DNA of 64,000 nt from Streptomyces muensis. GTDB lineage: Bacteria > Actinomycetota > Actinomycetes > Streptomycetales > Streptomycetaceae. The notes under the pieces are model-generated. The model had not been told where the DNA came from and did no database searches. It saw only the letters and a list, made by a program, of their open reading frames with translations. The DNA lies in assembly GCF_021474425.1 (NCBI RefSeq), contig NZ_JAKEIP010000006.1, positions 46,835-110,834 on the forward strand, given 5' to 3'. A program made the position numbers and the translations under genes. Of the stretch, positions 1-9,044 are shown piece after piece; the first letter of the stretch is position 1, and every line of letters begins with the position of its first letter.

Positions 1-3000
1 ACCGTGCCGAGCGAGCGCGGTTCATCGACATGCTGCTGGCGGCCCGGGAACCGGACAGCCGGCTGAGAGTGCTGATCGCTGTGCGCGCCGACTTCTACGC
101 CCAATGCACCCAACACCGCGCTCTGGCCGATGTCCTGGGCCGTTCGGGACTACCGGTCGGGCCGATGAACGCTGACGAATTACGCGAGGCCGTCGTCAAG
201 CCCGCGCAGGCAGTCGGGCTCCTGGTTGAGCGGGAACTGACCGCGCGGATCGTCAACGAGGTCCTCGACCAGCCCGGTGCGTTGCCGATGCTCTCCCACT
301 CCTTGCTGGAGACCTGGCGGCGCCGCAAAGGGCGGATACTGACCCTCACGGCCTACGAGGCAGCGGGCGGGGTACACGGCGCGATCGCCTCGACTGCGGA
401 GGAAACCTACGGACAGCTGACCGCGGCGCAGTCGCGCACAGCCCGGCAACTGCTGCTGCGGCTCATTGAACCCGGCCAGGGAAACGCCGACACGCGACGC
501 CCGCTCACCCGGCCGGAGCTGGACGAATGGGCGGACCCCGAGGTACCGCCGGTACTGGATCGACTGGCCCGGGCCCGGCTGCTGACCCTGGACGAGGAGG
601 GCGTCCAGCTCGCCCACGAGGCGCTGATCAGCTGCTGGCCCCGGTTGCGGGGCTGGATCGACGAGGACCGGGAACGCCTGCGGCACCACCGACGCCTGAC
701 CGAGGCCGCCCGCACCTGGCTGGAGCATGACCACGACCCTGGCACCCTGTACCGGGGCACGCGCCTGGCCCGCGCGGAGGAGCTGTTCGCGGGGGACGAT
801 TCGCTCACCGTCTCGGAGCGGTCGTTCCTACTGACCGCGCTAAGGACGCGAGAAGCGGAGGAGCAGGCCGCCGCCCGCACCGTCCGCCGCTCCCGCCTGC
901 TGCTCAGCACGTTGTCCGCCGTGCTGGTGGTGGCCCTGATCACGGGACTCGCCGCCTGGCAGCAGCACCGCGACAGCGAACGGCAGCGCATCGACACTGC
1001 GGCCCGCCGCGTAGCCTCCGTCTCCGACTCGTTGCGCAGCACCGACCCCCGGACCGCGATGCTCCTCGGCCTGGCCGCCTGGCGCATCGCCCAGCTGCCC
1101 GAGACGCGACGCGCCCTGCTCGGCTCTCTCAACGCGCCCGAGGGGAGTTCCTTCACCGACCCCGCGCCTGGTGCGAGTCCTGCTCGTTTCCTCGCTGATT
1201 CAGGCCGCACACTACTCAGTGTCGATGGCCTCGCCTGGCGTTCCTGGGATGTGTCCACCGGCCGCCGTACCGGCACTGGCCGGGTGCCGGACGGCGAGGT
1301 GGTCGCCGCTGGTCCGGATGCTCGTGTACTCGCCGTCGCCAGGGACGACGGCGTACGGCTGTGGGACACGCGCGCCGGGCGCTGGACCGGGATCCCGGAG
1401 CAGGCGTCCGCGCTTGTGGACTTCGGGGCCAGCGGCCACGACTATGTCGTGACCGACCTCGACGCCAGCCGCATACAACTGCGCTCCGTCGCGGACGGCA
1501 GGGTGCTCTTCACGACTCGGTTCACCGGTCCGACGGACGTGGTCCCCAGTGCCGACGACCAGCTTGTGGCCGTCTGCGCCAACGGCAAGCCGCTACAGGT
1601 TCAACGGACCGACGACCACCGCATCCTGCCCGGCGGCTGGGAGGGAGACCGGAGCGGCTGTGGTGCCGATCACACGGCTCTCGTGCTCGGCCGGGGCAGA
1701 CTTGCGAATCTCTCCGAAGGCGGGGTGCGCGTCTGGGACACCAGCTCGGGACGCAGACTCGCCGACCTCAATGCGCCCGGTGTGCGGTACGCGGCCTTCA
1801 GCGAGGACGGAGGCTTCCTCGCGACCGCCGACGGCCGGGAGATCAGGGTGTGGCGCCTGACGGACCCTGACGCCCCGGTGTTCCGGCATTCTTTGAATGA
1901 CCCACAGCAAGACAGCGAACTCACCTGGGACAGCACCCTGCCGGTCCTACGGTACCGGGAAGGCGGCACCGTCCACTCCATCGATGTCGCAGGGGCCGTC
2001 ACCTCCGCCTGGCGCGACCAGCCCCTCGCCGCGACCTCGCTCAGTACGGACGGCCGTACGCTCGCCACCGCCGTACGCGACGGATCCCACTACCGCTTCC
2101 AGCTCCGCGACACACGGGACGGCCGCGTCCTGCGGACACTTCCGTCCCCATCTCTGCCCGTCTCACGCGACGATACGAAACCCGTCGTCCTGCAGAACAC
2201 CATGCCTCTGCTCGCGTTCAGTCCGGACAGCACCGCACTCGCGTACGGGGTCTCCGCCCCGAACATGGAAACGGCATCGCAGCAGCTCACAGTGTGGGAC
2301 ATGCCCCACAGCCGCACCCGTGCACGCCTGGACCTGTCGACTCCGACCTCGGCCGCGGCTGTGATCGCCATCGCCCTGGCACCGGGAGGCCATACCCTCT
2401 ATGCCGCCCGCACACCGAGCGGGCTCGAGGAACTCAGCAACGAGACATGGGCCGTCGACCGCCACCGCAGAACCGGGGTGCTCCCCGGCCGAGCCGGACA
2501 GTACCTGGCCGTCCGCCCCGACGGCCGCCTCCTCGCCGGCGAGGAGCGAGCCGTCAGCGCCGGCAGAGCCATCGCCCATGGTCTGGTCCAGGACCACGTG
2601 ATCGGCGCGCTCGCCTTCGCCCCCGATGGCACCCGTTTGGCAGCCGGCGACCTGACGGGCCGTGTGGCTCTGTGGGACGGGAGTATTCGCCATCGCGCGG
2701 GCATCCTGCCGAGCGTTTTTCCCACGCCTGTCGGTGATGTCCCTGAAACGGTCAGTGCGCTGGCCTTCAGCCCCGACGGCCGCACTCTGGCTGTGGGCGG
2801 CAGCGCGGGAACCCTCCAGCTCTGGGACGCAGCGACCCAGCAACCCCTCGGCGGGCCCCTGGCCACACCAGGCGAACGCGTCGTCACTCTCGCGTTCAGC
2901 GCGGACAGCGACACGTTGTACGCGGGAAGCGCACACGTCCCGCTCCAGCGATACACCGTCGGCACGACGCAGGCCGCTGCCCAGATCTGCGCGCGAGTTG

Positions 3001-3077
3001 ACGGGGCGGATCTCACCCGGGTCCAGTGGCACACATACATACCCGATGTGCCGCGCCGCTCGCTCTGCGGTGAGTGA
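1..3077 (+). CDS. nSTAND/WD40 repeat protein, 5'-truncated by window edge
   Basis: The frame is open from base 3, so the gene begins upstream of the window; the first ATG inside it is at 30. The visible part (about 1,024 aa) starts in the C-terminal half of an nSTAND1-type signalling NTPase domain, so the P-loop is not seen. A helical linker and one membrane segment follow (around residues 290-312 counted from base 30, LLSTLSAVLVVALITGLAAW). Then come about 700 residues of WD40-like beta-propeller repeats, recognisable by recurring LAFSPDG...LWD motifs (for example LAFSPDGRTLAVGG). Such proteins are common in Streptomyces and are thought to act as membrane-anchored sensors or scaffolds; no specific partner can be named. 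It is unrelated to the catabolic genes that follow. Confidence 0.85.
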   Translation, partial: RAERARFIDMLLAAREPDSRLRVLIAVRADFYAQCTQHRALADVLGRSGLPVGPMNADELREAVVKPAQAVGLLVERELTARIVNEVLDQPGALPMLSHSLLETWRRRKGRILTLTAYEAAGGVHGAIASTAEETYGQLTAAQSRTARQLLLRLIEPGQGNADTRRPLTRPELDEWADPEVPPVLDRLARARLLTLDEEGVQLAHEALISCWPRLRGWIDEDRERLRHHRRLTEAARTWLEHDHDPGTLYRGTRLARAEELFAGDDSLTVSERSFLLTALRTREAEEQAAARTVRRSRLLLSTLSAVLVVALITGLAAWQQHRDSERQRIDTAARRVASVSDSLRSTDPRTAMLLGLAAWRIAQLPETRRALLGSLNAPEGSSFTDPAPGASPARFLADSGRTLLSVDGLAWRSWDVSTGRRTGTGRVPDGEVVAAGPDARVLAVARDDGVRLWDTRAGRWTGIPEQASALVDFGASGHDYVVTDLDASRIQLRSVADGRVLFTTRFTGPTDVVPSADDQLVAVCANGKPLQVQRTDDHRILPGGWEGDRSGCGADHTALVLGRGRLANLSEGGVRVWDTSSGRRLADLNAPGVRYAAFSEDGGFLATADGREIRVWRLTDPDAPVFRHSLNDPQQDSELTWDSTLPVLRYREGGTVHSIDVAGAVTSAWRDQPLAATSLSTDGRTLATAVRDGSHYRFQLRDTRDGRVLRTLPSPSLPVSRDDTKPVVLQNTMPLLAFSPDSTALAYGVSAPNMETASQQLTVWDMPHSRTRARLDLSTPTSAAAVIAIALAPGGHTLYAARTPSGLEELSNETWAVDRHRRTGVLPGRAGQYLAVRPDGRLLAGEERAVSAGRAIAHGLVQDHVIGALAFAPDGTRLAAGDLTGRVALWDGSIRHRAGILPSVFPTPVGDVPETVSALAFSPDGRTLAVGGSAGTLQLWDAATQQPLGGPLATPGERVVTLAFSADSDTLYAGSAHVPLQRYTVGTTQAAAQICARVDGADLTRVQWHTYIPDVPRRSLCGE

Positions 3078-3519
3078 CGAGCCGCCTCCCGAACGCCCTT
3101 CCATCCCGCTGGCCGGCCGGACCGCGAGAATGTCGGCGCACGCCGCGGTTGGCGCGACTCATGCCAGGTGGGACAGCGCGGTGACCGGGGGATCCGTCGT
3201 GGGAGGTCGGGACGCCTCGGCGCACAGTCACGGATCGGAGGTGGAACGATGCCGTGCGGGATGACGGACAGGGGCGTTGAACAACCGCGCTCGCGCCTCG
3301 GCCCGGAATTCGATCCAGGGCGAAGTCGATGGTCCGTCGAGCCGCACAGGACCGGTGGCCGCCCGTCCAGCGGCCACCGCCGTGGCGGAATGGAGGCAAC
3401 GTTTCCATGACCGGGGCGACTTCGAGGGCTCGCGATTGCGAACGGTCGGTACGGATTCGGGTTGCTCCGGCTCATGGCCCGGCACAGCTCGCCAGGGCGG
3501 CCTCAGGGGACTACGGTCA
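3078..3519. other. Gene-free stretch between WD40 gene and LacI gene
   Basis: No convincing reading frame is seen. The only structured element noticed is a LacI-family-like half-palindrome, GGCAACGTTTCC at 3395-3406, which lies downstream of the LacI gene end rather than in front of a gene. No clear terminator hairpin was found. Confidence 0.5.
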
Positions 3520-4521
3520 TCACGTGCCGCGGACGATCACCTCAGGCGTGAGGACGGTCTCCTGCACGGGCTGTGGAGCAGCGATGCGGGCGTACAGCAT
3601 CTGGGTGGCCAAGCGGCCGCTCTCCTCCAAGGGCTGGCGCACGCTGGTCATGTCGAGGGCCTCCGCCAGCGGACCGTCGTCGTAGCCGACGACACCGACG
3701 GTGGCGAGGGTATCGATGGCCCGGGAGCGAAGCTCCGCGAGGATTCCGGCCGCGAGCTCGTCGGAGTGTCCGAAGAACGCGGTGGGCTGTCGGTCTGCCG
3801 CCCACAACGCCGCTACGGCGGCGCGCCCGGCCGACACGTCCGTTCCGGATGAGACGATCCGTTCCATGTGCGACAAGGGAAGCCCGGCCTCGACGAGTGC
3901 CCGCTCGATGCCGGCGAATCGCCGCTGTCCCTGAGACACGTATTGGTCCGACACCTGCACCTCGCCGACCACGGTGATGTGGCGGTGCCCCTGACCGAGC
4001 AGGTGACGGGCGGCCAGGTAGCCGCCCATCGTGTCGTCGACGGACACCGAACTCAGGCGCGGGTGACTGGTGTCGACGAGCACGGTCGGCAGGCCGGTGG
4101 TGACGAGCCGGTCCACGATGGCGTTGTCCAGTGGCAGGCCCATGATGAGCAGGCCGTCCAAGCGCCGCTTGACGGGCAGGGCGGACAGCAACGGGGAGGT
4201 CGTCGCTGCCGCCGACGCCTCGTCCCACACGACGACCTCGCTGCCCTGCTCGGAAGCCTCCCTGAGGACGCCGACCAGCCGACGCCGGAACGACTCGTAC
4301 GTGGTGAACGGCGCGATCACGCCGATGCGCCCGACGCCCTTGCGGGCCCGGCTGATGGCAGCCTCCCGGGGAACGAAGCCCAGTTCGTCGATGATCGCCA
4401 GCACCTTCGCGCGCGTGCCCGCGTTCACTCGCTGCGGCTTGTTCAGCACGTTGGACACCGTGCTGATGCTCACCCCGGCCCGCGCGGCCACGTCGTAGAT
4501 GGTGATGTCGTTGTCGCTCAT
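3520..4521 (-). CDS. LacI-family transcriptional regulator
   Basis: A 333-aa protein of standard LacI/GalR length. The N-terminal helix-turn-helix and hinge are clear (residues 5-30, ITIYDVAARAGVSISTVSNV, then LNKPQRVN), followed by a periplasmic-binding-protein-like sensor domain beginning RIGVIAPFTTYE. Proteins of this family usually repress sugar or nucleoside uptake and catabolism genes until a ligand is bound. No sugar gene adjoins it; its neighbours are the WD40 gene and steroid-type SDR genes, so its target is unknown. The ATG at 4521 is preceded by a purine-rich GGAGACGG. The sugar importer at 24.7-27.8 kb is a possible but unproven target. Confidence 0.85.
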   Translation of the reverse strand: MSDNDITIYDVAARAGVSISTVSNVLNKPQRVNAGTRAKVLAIIDELGFVPREAAISRARKGVGRIGVIAPFTTYESFRRRLVGVLREASEQGSEVVVWDEASAAATTSPLLSALPVKRRLDGLLIMGLPLDNAIVDRLVTTGLPTVLVDTSHPRLSSVSVDDTMGGYLAARHLLGQGHRHITVVGEVQVSDQYVSQGQRRFAGIERALVEAGLPLSHMERIVSSGTDVSAGRAAVAALWAADRQPTAFFGHSDELAAGILAELRSRAIDTLATVGVVGYDDGPLAEALDMTSVRQPLEESGRLATQMLYARIAAPQPVQETVLTPEVIVRGT

Positions 4522-4744
4522 CAGTTCTTGCCGTCTCCGCCCGACATGTCAAATCTGTTGGCTACTCCGCAGCTGCCCCCACGCAGCGCGATCCCTCGTC
4601 ACGTCGTAGGCGCTCCATAGGATGCCCCCTCCCGCATGGTGTCAGACTCGAGATGGCGGCCAGCCAGCACCTGGACCACGTGGACCCGCTTGAGGCGAGC
4701 GCTCCGAACGTGCTGGGGGCCGTGAATGGCACTCTCGGGGGCCT

Positions 4745-5653
4745 TCACGAACCGTAGACAGGCTGCGGTGATTCGGCCTCGGCGAGCAGTTTGAGGACGG
4801 TCTGCCCCGCCTCGGCAGGCGTCCACCGCGCGCCTTTGTCGGCAGTCGGGCCCGCGCGCCAGGACTCCATCACCGTGATCCGGCCCGCTTCCACCTCGAA
4901 GACACGGCCGGTCACGCCGCTGGGGGCGGCCGATCCCAGCCAGACCACGAGCGGGGAGACGTTCTCGGGAGCCATGGCATCAAAGGTCCCGCCCACGGGG
5001 ACGGCCATGGCGTCGGCGAGGGTCTGCTCCGTCATGCGGGTACGGGCGGCCGGGGCGATGGCGTTGACCTGGACGCCGTAGCGGCCCAGTTCGGCGGCGG
5101 CGACCAGGGTGAGTGCTGCGATGCCGGCCTTGGCTGCGGAATAGTTCCCCTGACCGACACTGCCCAGGAGCCCCGCACCCGAGCTGGTGTTGATCACGCG
5201 GGCCTCTGGCCCACGGCCTGCCTTGGTCTCGGCACGCCAGTACGCCGCGGCGTACTTGAGCGGCAGGAAGTGACCCTTGAGGTGGACACGCAGAACGGCG
5301 TCCCAGTCGTCCTCGTCGAGGTTGACGAGCATGCGGTCGCGCAGGAACCCGGCGTTGTTGACGAGGGTGTCCAAGCGGCCGTACGCCTCCAGAGCGGTCC
5401 GGATCAGGGAGGATGCGCCCTCGGTCGTGGCGATGTCACCGGTGTGGGCGACGGCTTCGCCGCCGAGCGCGCTGATCTCGTCAACGGCTCGCTGAGCCGG
5501 TCCGGCGGTCGTGCCGGTGCCGTCGAGGCTGACTCCCAGGTCGTTGACGACTACTCGGGCGCCCTCGGCAGCGAAGGCGAGGGCGTGCGCACGGCCGAGC
5601 CCGCGCCCCGCTCCGGTGACGGCGACGACGCGTCCGGTGCACAGTCCGGTCAT
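4745..5653 (-). CDS. SDR oxidoreductase (Rv3548c-like, HIP module)
   Basis: A classical NAD(P)-dependent short-chain dehydrogenase/reductase of 302 aa. It has the TGAGRGLG cofactor motif (residues 13-20), NNAG (99-102), the catalytic Ser near 158 and Y171-SAA-K175. The insert after the Rossmann beta-2 strand (NDLGVSLDGTG) resembles the 3-hydroxyacyl-CoA dehydrogenase domain of multifunctional beta-oxidation enzymes. The ATG at 5653 is preferred over the upstream TTG at 5671 because AAAGGCAGGG precedes it. It lies downstream of a second SDR, and the pair is divergent from echA20-ipdABC, as Rv3548c-Rv3549c are in M. tuberculosis. An acyl-CoA or ring-hydroxyl dehydrogenase role in HIP breakdown is inferred; the substrate is not shown. 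Confidence 0.83.
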   Translation of the reverse strand: MTGLCTGRVVAVTGAGRGLGRAHALAFAAEGARVVVNDLGVSLDGTGTTAGPAQRAVDEISALGGEAVAHTGDIATTEGASSLIRTALEAYGRLDTLVNNAGFLRDRMLVNLDEDDWDAVLRVHLKGHFLPLKYAAAYWRAETKAGRGPEARVINTSSGAGLLGSVGQGNYSAAKAGIAALTLVAAAELGRYGVQVNAIAPAARTRMTEQTLADAMAVPVGGTFDAMAPENVSPLVVWLGSAAPSGVTGRVFEVEAGRITVMESWRAGPTADKGARWTPAEAGQTVLKLLAEAESPQPVYGS

Positions 5654-5794
5654 GGGTGCCCTGCCTTTCAAGGGTGGTTGCTCTGGTCATTCGTAAGATC
5701 GGAGGGCTCAGGGGTTCTGGGTATGGCTGGCATGGGAGAGTCCTTTCAGCGGTCGGACGAGGGTTGGTGACGTTCGAACGGGTTCCCGGGCCGG

Positions 5795-6571
5795 TCACTG
5801 GTTGGCGGTGGCCGCGTCGAGGAAGGCAGGCCGCTCCCCGCCGCCGTGGACCAGCAGGCTGGCACCGCTGATGTACGAGGCACGGTCGGAGGCCAGGAAG
5901 ACGCAGGCGTCACCAACGTCTGCGGGGTCGGCCAGGCGGCCCAGCGGGACAGTGCGACCGACGGCCGCCATCGCCTCCTCGTCTCCGTAGTGCAGGTGGG
6001 AGAGTTCGGTTCGGGCCATACCGACGATCAGCGTGTTGACCCGTATCCTCGGCGCCCATTCCACGGCCATCGTGCGGGCGAGATGCTCCAGGCCCGCCTT
6101 CGCCGCTCCATACGCCGCGGACCCCGGTGACGGGCGGCTGCCGCTGACGCTGCCGATCATCACGATCGATCCGCCGGAGCGCCGGCCCCGCATCACCTCG
6201 TGCGCGGCGATGGAAGCCGTCAGCGGCGCCAGGAGGTTCAGTTCGACGACGCGAGCGTGCCGCCCGGGTCCCCCGTCGTCGAGCAGACGGTAGGGAGTTC
6301 CCCCGGCGTTGTTGACCAGGGTGTCCAAGCGGCCGTGCTCGCTGCCCACTCGGGCGAAGAAGCTGCCGACCGCCTCCGGGTCACGCAGATCGACAGGAAG
6401 GAAGCGGGCCGTGCGCCCCGCGGCCTCGACAGGCTTGTCCGGGGCTCTGCGGGCGCAGGTCACCACCTCGGCCCCGGCTTCGAGGAAGGCACGGGTGATG
6501 CCCGCTCCCACCCCCCGGGTACCACCCGTGACGACGGCGACCTGGCCGGACATATCGAGGTCCACTGCCAT
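5795..6571 (-). CDS. SDR oxidoreductase (Rv3549c-like, HIP module)
   Basis: A 258-aa classical SDR with TGGTRGVG (residues 15-22), NNAG (87-90), catalytic Ser141 and Y154-GAA-K158. The start ATG has a good ribosome site (GGGAGGTG). It is the first gene of a minus-strand pair with the SDR at 4745-5653 and is divergent from echA20 across a 78-bp gap holding a copy of the window's 18-bp operator. The position matches Rv3549c in the M. tuberculosis KstR2 regulon. The role is inferred from that synteny: oxidation or reduction of a hydroxy/keto group on a HIP-derived CoA thioester. Family assignment is secure, substrate assignment is not. Confidence 0.83.
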   Translation of the reverse strand: MAVDLDMSGQVAVVTGGTRGVGAGITRAFLEAGAEVVTCARRAPDKPVEAAGRTARFLPVDLRDPEAVGSFFARVGSEHGRLDTLVNNAGGTPYRLLDDGGPGRHARVVELNLLAPLTASIAAHEVMRGRRSGGSIVMIGSVSGSRPSPGSAAYGAAKAGLEHLARTMAVEWAPRIRVNTLIVGMARTELSHLHYGDEEAMAAVGRTVPLGRLADPADVGDACVFLASDRASYISGASLLVHGGGERPAFLDAATANQ

Positions 6572-6612
6572 TTGACACCTCCCGCGGCCTCTGGTCCGCT
6601 GCTAGCGTGGCC

Positions 6613-6630
6613 CTAACAAATGTTTGGTTG
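6613..6630. promoter_or_regulatory. 18-bp operator, site 1 (SDR / echA20 divergent promoter)
   Basis: The sequence CTAACAAATGTTTGGTTG fits the palindrome CTACCAAAC-GTTTGGTAG found at seven other places in the window. It lies 19 bp before echA20 and 41 bp before the divergent SDR, so one repressor dimer could control both operons. The KstR2-like TetR at 40934-41590 is the inferred binder. Confidence 0.7.
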
Positions 6631-6649
6631 AAAGGTAGCTGATGCGCCC

Positions 6650-7420
6650 ATGACTGTCTCCACCTCTGCGCCGGAGGAAGGGGTCGCCGTTGTCATGGTG
6701 GACTTCCCTCCGGTCAACGCCCTTCCCGCACAGGGCTGGTACGACCTGGCCGCAGCCGTGCGAGCCGCCGGGACCGATCCGAAGGTGCGCTGTGTGGTCC
6801 TCACCGCGGTCGGCCGCGGTTTCAACGCCGGTGTCGACATCAAGGAAATGCAGCGCGCGGACGGCCCGGGTGCCCTGATCGCCGCCAATCGAGGCTGCTT
6901 CGAGGCGTTCGCCGCGGTCTACGACTGCCAAGTGCCGGTCGTCGCCGCGGTCCAGGGTTTCTGCCTCGGTGGTGGCGTCGGCCTGGTGGGCAACGCCGAC
7001 GCCGTGGTCGCCAGCGAGGACGCCGTATTCGGTCTTCCCGAGTTGGACCGGGGCGCGCTCGGCGCGGCGACCCATCTGGCCCGGCTGGTCCCCCAGCACC
7101 TGATGCGCGTGCTGTACTACACCTCGCGCACCGTCACCGCCCAGGAGCTCCACCGGCACGGCTCGGTGTGGCAGGTCGTGCCCAGGGAGCAGCTCCAGGA
7201 TGCCGCAAGGCAGTTGGCCGGGGAGATCGCTGCCAAGGACGGCGAGCTGATCCGTCTGGCCAAGGCCGCGATCAACGGCATCGACCCGGTCGACGTGCGC
7301 CGCAGTTACCGATTCGAGCAGGGCTTCACCTTCGAAGCCGACCTCAGCGGCATCGGCCGCCGCATCCGCGACACCTTCGGCACGAAAGAGGAACGGCGGT
7401 CAGCGGAGCGGCACTCGTGA
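6650..7420 (+). CDS. echA20: EchA20-like ring-opening CoA hydrolase (crotonase fold)
   Basis: A 256-aa crotonase-superfamily protein. Its oxyanion-hole region (GRGFNAGVDI) and the second loop (CLGGGVGLVGNADAVVA, then GLPELDRGALG) are typical, but the first hydratase Glu is replaced (GGVGL rather than GGxEL), which argues against an ordinary enoyl-CoA hydratase. In M. tuberculosis, EchA20 hydrolytically opens ring D of the HIP-derived CoA ester before IpdAB opens ring C. The call rests on this sequence character and on the conserved order echA20-ipdA-ipdB-ipdC. The stop overlaps the ipdA GTG by 4 bp. The operator at 6613-6630 lies just upstream. Confidence 0.87.
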   Translation: MTVSTSAPEEGVAVVMVDFPPVNALPAQGWYDLAAAVRAAGTDPKVRCVVLTAVGRGFNAGVDIKEMQRADGPGALIAANRGCFEAFAAVYDCQVPVVAAVQGFCLGGGVGLVGNADAVVASEDAVFGLPELDRGALGAATHLARLVPQHLMRVLYYTSRTVTAQELHRHGSVWQVVPREQLQDAARQLAGEIAAKDGELIRLAKAAINGIDPVDVRRSYRFEQGFTFEADLSGIGRRIRDTFGTKEERRSAERHS

Positions 7421-8286
7421 GCGGCGACAAGAGCATGAGCGCCGAGGAGGTGGTGGGCCGGCTGGAGAGCGGCATGACCATCGGTATCGGCGGCTGGGGT
7501 TCGCGGCGCAAGCCGATGGCGCTGGTGCGTGCCTTGCTGCGCTCGGACGTCACGGACCTGACCCTCGTCTCGTACGGCGGACCTGACGTCGGCCTGCTCG
7601 CCGCCGCCGGGAAGATCCGCAGGCTCGTGACAGCCTTCGCGACGCTGGACTCCGTCCCTCTCGAACCGCACTTCACCGCCGCCCGGCAGCGCGGCGCGTT
7701 CGAGATGACGGAGCTGGACGAGGCCATGGTCATGTGGGGGCTGACGGCCGCAGCGCAACGGCTGCCGTTCATACCGGTCCGCGCCGGGCTCGGTTCGGAC
7801 GTTCTGAGGGTCAACCCTTCTTTGCGTACGGTGACTTCACCGTACGAGGACGGCGAGGAACTCCTCGCGGTCCCGGCCCTGCGCCTGGACGCGGCGCTGG
7901 TCCACCTCAATCGGGCCGACGTGCGGGGCAACGGCCAGTACCTCGGTTCCGACCCGTACTTCGATGATCTGTTCTGCCAGGCCGCCGACGCCGCATACCT
8001 CTCTTGCGAACATATCGTGGACACCGGGGACCTGCTCAAGGACGCTGGACCACAGACCCTGCTCGTCAATCGCGCGTTCGTGACCGGCGTCGTCGCGACA
8101 CCGAACGGCGCGCACTTCACCGCTTGTGCCCCGGACTACGAACGCGACGAGAACATCCAACGCGCCTACGCCCGGGCCGCCCGCGACCCCGAGGCCTGGC
8201 GGACCTTCACGGCTCGGTTCCTGTCCGGCGACGAGGCCGCGTACCAGAGCGCAGTCGCGGCGTTCCACGAGGAGGAACCGGCATGA
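7417..8286 (+). CDS. ipdA: IpdA, alpha subunit of COCHEA-CoA hydrolase
   Basis: A class I CoA-transferase-fold protein of 289 aa. The GTG start at 7417 overlaps the echA20 stop (GTGA), implying coupled translation; an in-frame ATG at 7435 is an alternative. The N-terminal IGIGGWGSRRKPMALVRALL segment is characteristic of IpdA/GctA-type alpha subunits. IpdAB is known in mycobacteria and Rhodococcus as a hydrolase, not a transferase: it opens the last steroid ring (ring C) of COCHEA-CoA. The beta subunit gene follows with a 4-bp overlap, supporting an obligate heteromer. The main alternative is a glutaconate or 3-oxoacid CoA-transferase, but echA20 and ipdC on either side make IpdA much more likely. 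Confidence 0.9.
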   Translation: MSGDKSMSAEEVVGRLESGMTIGIGGWGSRRKPMALVRALLRSDVTDLTLVSYGGPDVGLLAAAGKIRRLVTAFATLDSVPLEPHFTAARQRGAFEMTELDEAMVMWGLTAAAQRLPFIPVRAGLGSDVLRVNPSLRTVTSPYEDGEELLAVPALRLDAALVHLNRADVRGNGQYLGSDPYFDDLFCQAADAAYLSCEHIVDTGDLLKDAGPQTLLVNRAFVTGVVATPNGAHFTACAPDYERDENIQRAYARAARDPEAWRTFTARFLSGDEAAYQSAVAAFHEEEPA

Positions 8287-9044
8287 GCACGGTCACGGCG
8301 ACGCGGGCCGAGTACTGCGTGGTGGCCTGCGCCGAGGTCTGGCGCGGCGCGGGAGAGATCCTGGCCAGTCCCATGGGCACCGTCCCCACGATCGGGGCCA
8401 GACTGGCCAGACTCACCTTCGCACCCGAGCTGCTGCTGACCGACGGCGAGGCCCTGCTCGTCGGCGACGTTCCGGCCGTCGGCGAGCGGGCCAGGGTGGT
8501 GGAGGGCTGGCTGCCGTATCGGCAGCACCTGGCCCTGGTCGCCACCGGCCGACGGCACGTGATGATGGGCGCCGGCCAGCTCGACAGGCACGGCAACCAG
8601 AACATCTCCTGCATCGGCGACTGGGCGCGGCCCGCACGCCAACTGCTGGGCGTGCGCGGCGCACCGATCAACACGCTCAACAACCCGACCAGTTACTGGG
8701 TGCCGAAGCACTCGCGTCGGGTGTTCGTGGAGCGGGTCGACATGGTGAGTGGGGTCGGCTACGACCGGGCCGCAGAGGCCGGCCCGTCCGCCACCCGCTA
8801 CCACCGCATCGCGGATGTCGTCACCAACCTGGGCGTCTTCGACTTCGACACGCCGGACCACACCATGCGGCTGCGGTCGTTGCACCCGGGCGGAACCGTC
8901 GATCAGGTGCGCGAGGCCACCGGTTTCTCGCTCGCCGTACCTGCCGCGGTCCCATACACCCGAGTGCCGACCGTCGAGGAGTTGCGGCTCATCCGGGACG
9001 TCATCGACCCCAAGAAGCTGCGTGAGCGCGAGGTCCCCGCATGA
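8283..9044 (+). CDS. ipdB: IpdB, beta subunit of COCHEA-CoA hydrolase
   Basis: A 253-aa CoA-transferase beta-type subunit. The ATG at 8283 overlaps the ipdA stop (ATGA). Typical segments include AEVWRGAGEILASPMGTVP near the N-terminus, MMGAGQLDRHGNQNIS and GAPINTLNNPTSYW. With IpdA it forms the hydrolase that cleaves ring C of the steroid-derived COCHEA-CoA, per work in actinobacteria. The C-terminus ends in RDVIDPKKLRER, as in other IpdB proteins. The stop again overlaps the next gene by 4 bp, so all four genes echA20-ipdA-ipdB-ipdC are translationally linked. Confidence 0.9.
   Translation: MSTVTATRAEYCVVACAEVWRGAGEILASPMGTVPTIGARLARLTFAPELLLTDGEALLVGDVPAVGERARVVEGWLPYRQHLALVATGRRHVMMGAGQLDRHGNQNISCIGDWARPARQLLGVRGAPINTLNNPTSYWVPKHSRRVFVERVDMVSGVGYDRAAEAGPSATRYHRIADVVTNLGVFDFDTPDHTMRLRSLHPGGTVDQVREATGFSLAVPAAVPYTRVPTVEELRLIRDVIDPKKLREREVPA

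Noticed and set aside
3395..3406. GGCAACGTTTCC as a LacI operator
   Set aside because: Only a short near-palindrome, located behind the regulator gene and not in front of any gene; could be chance.
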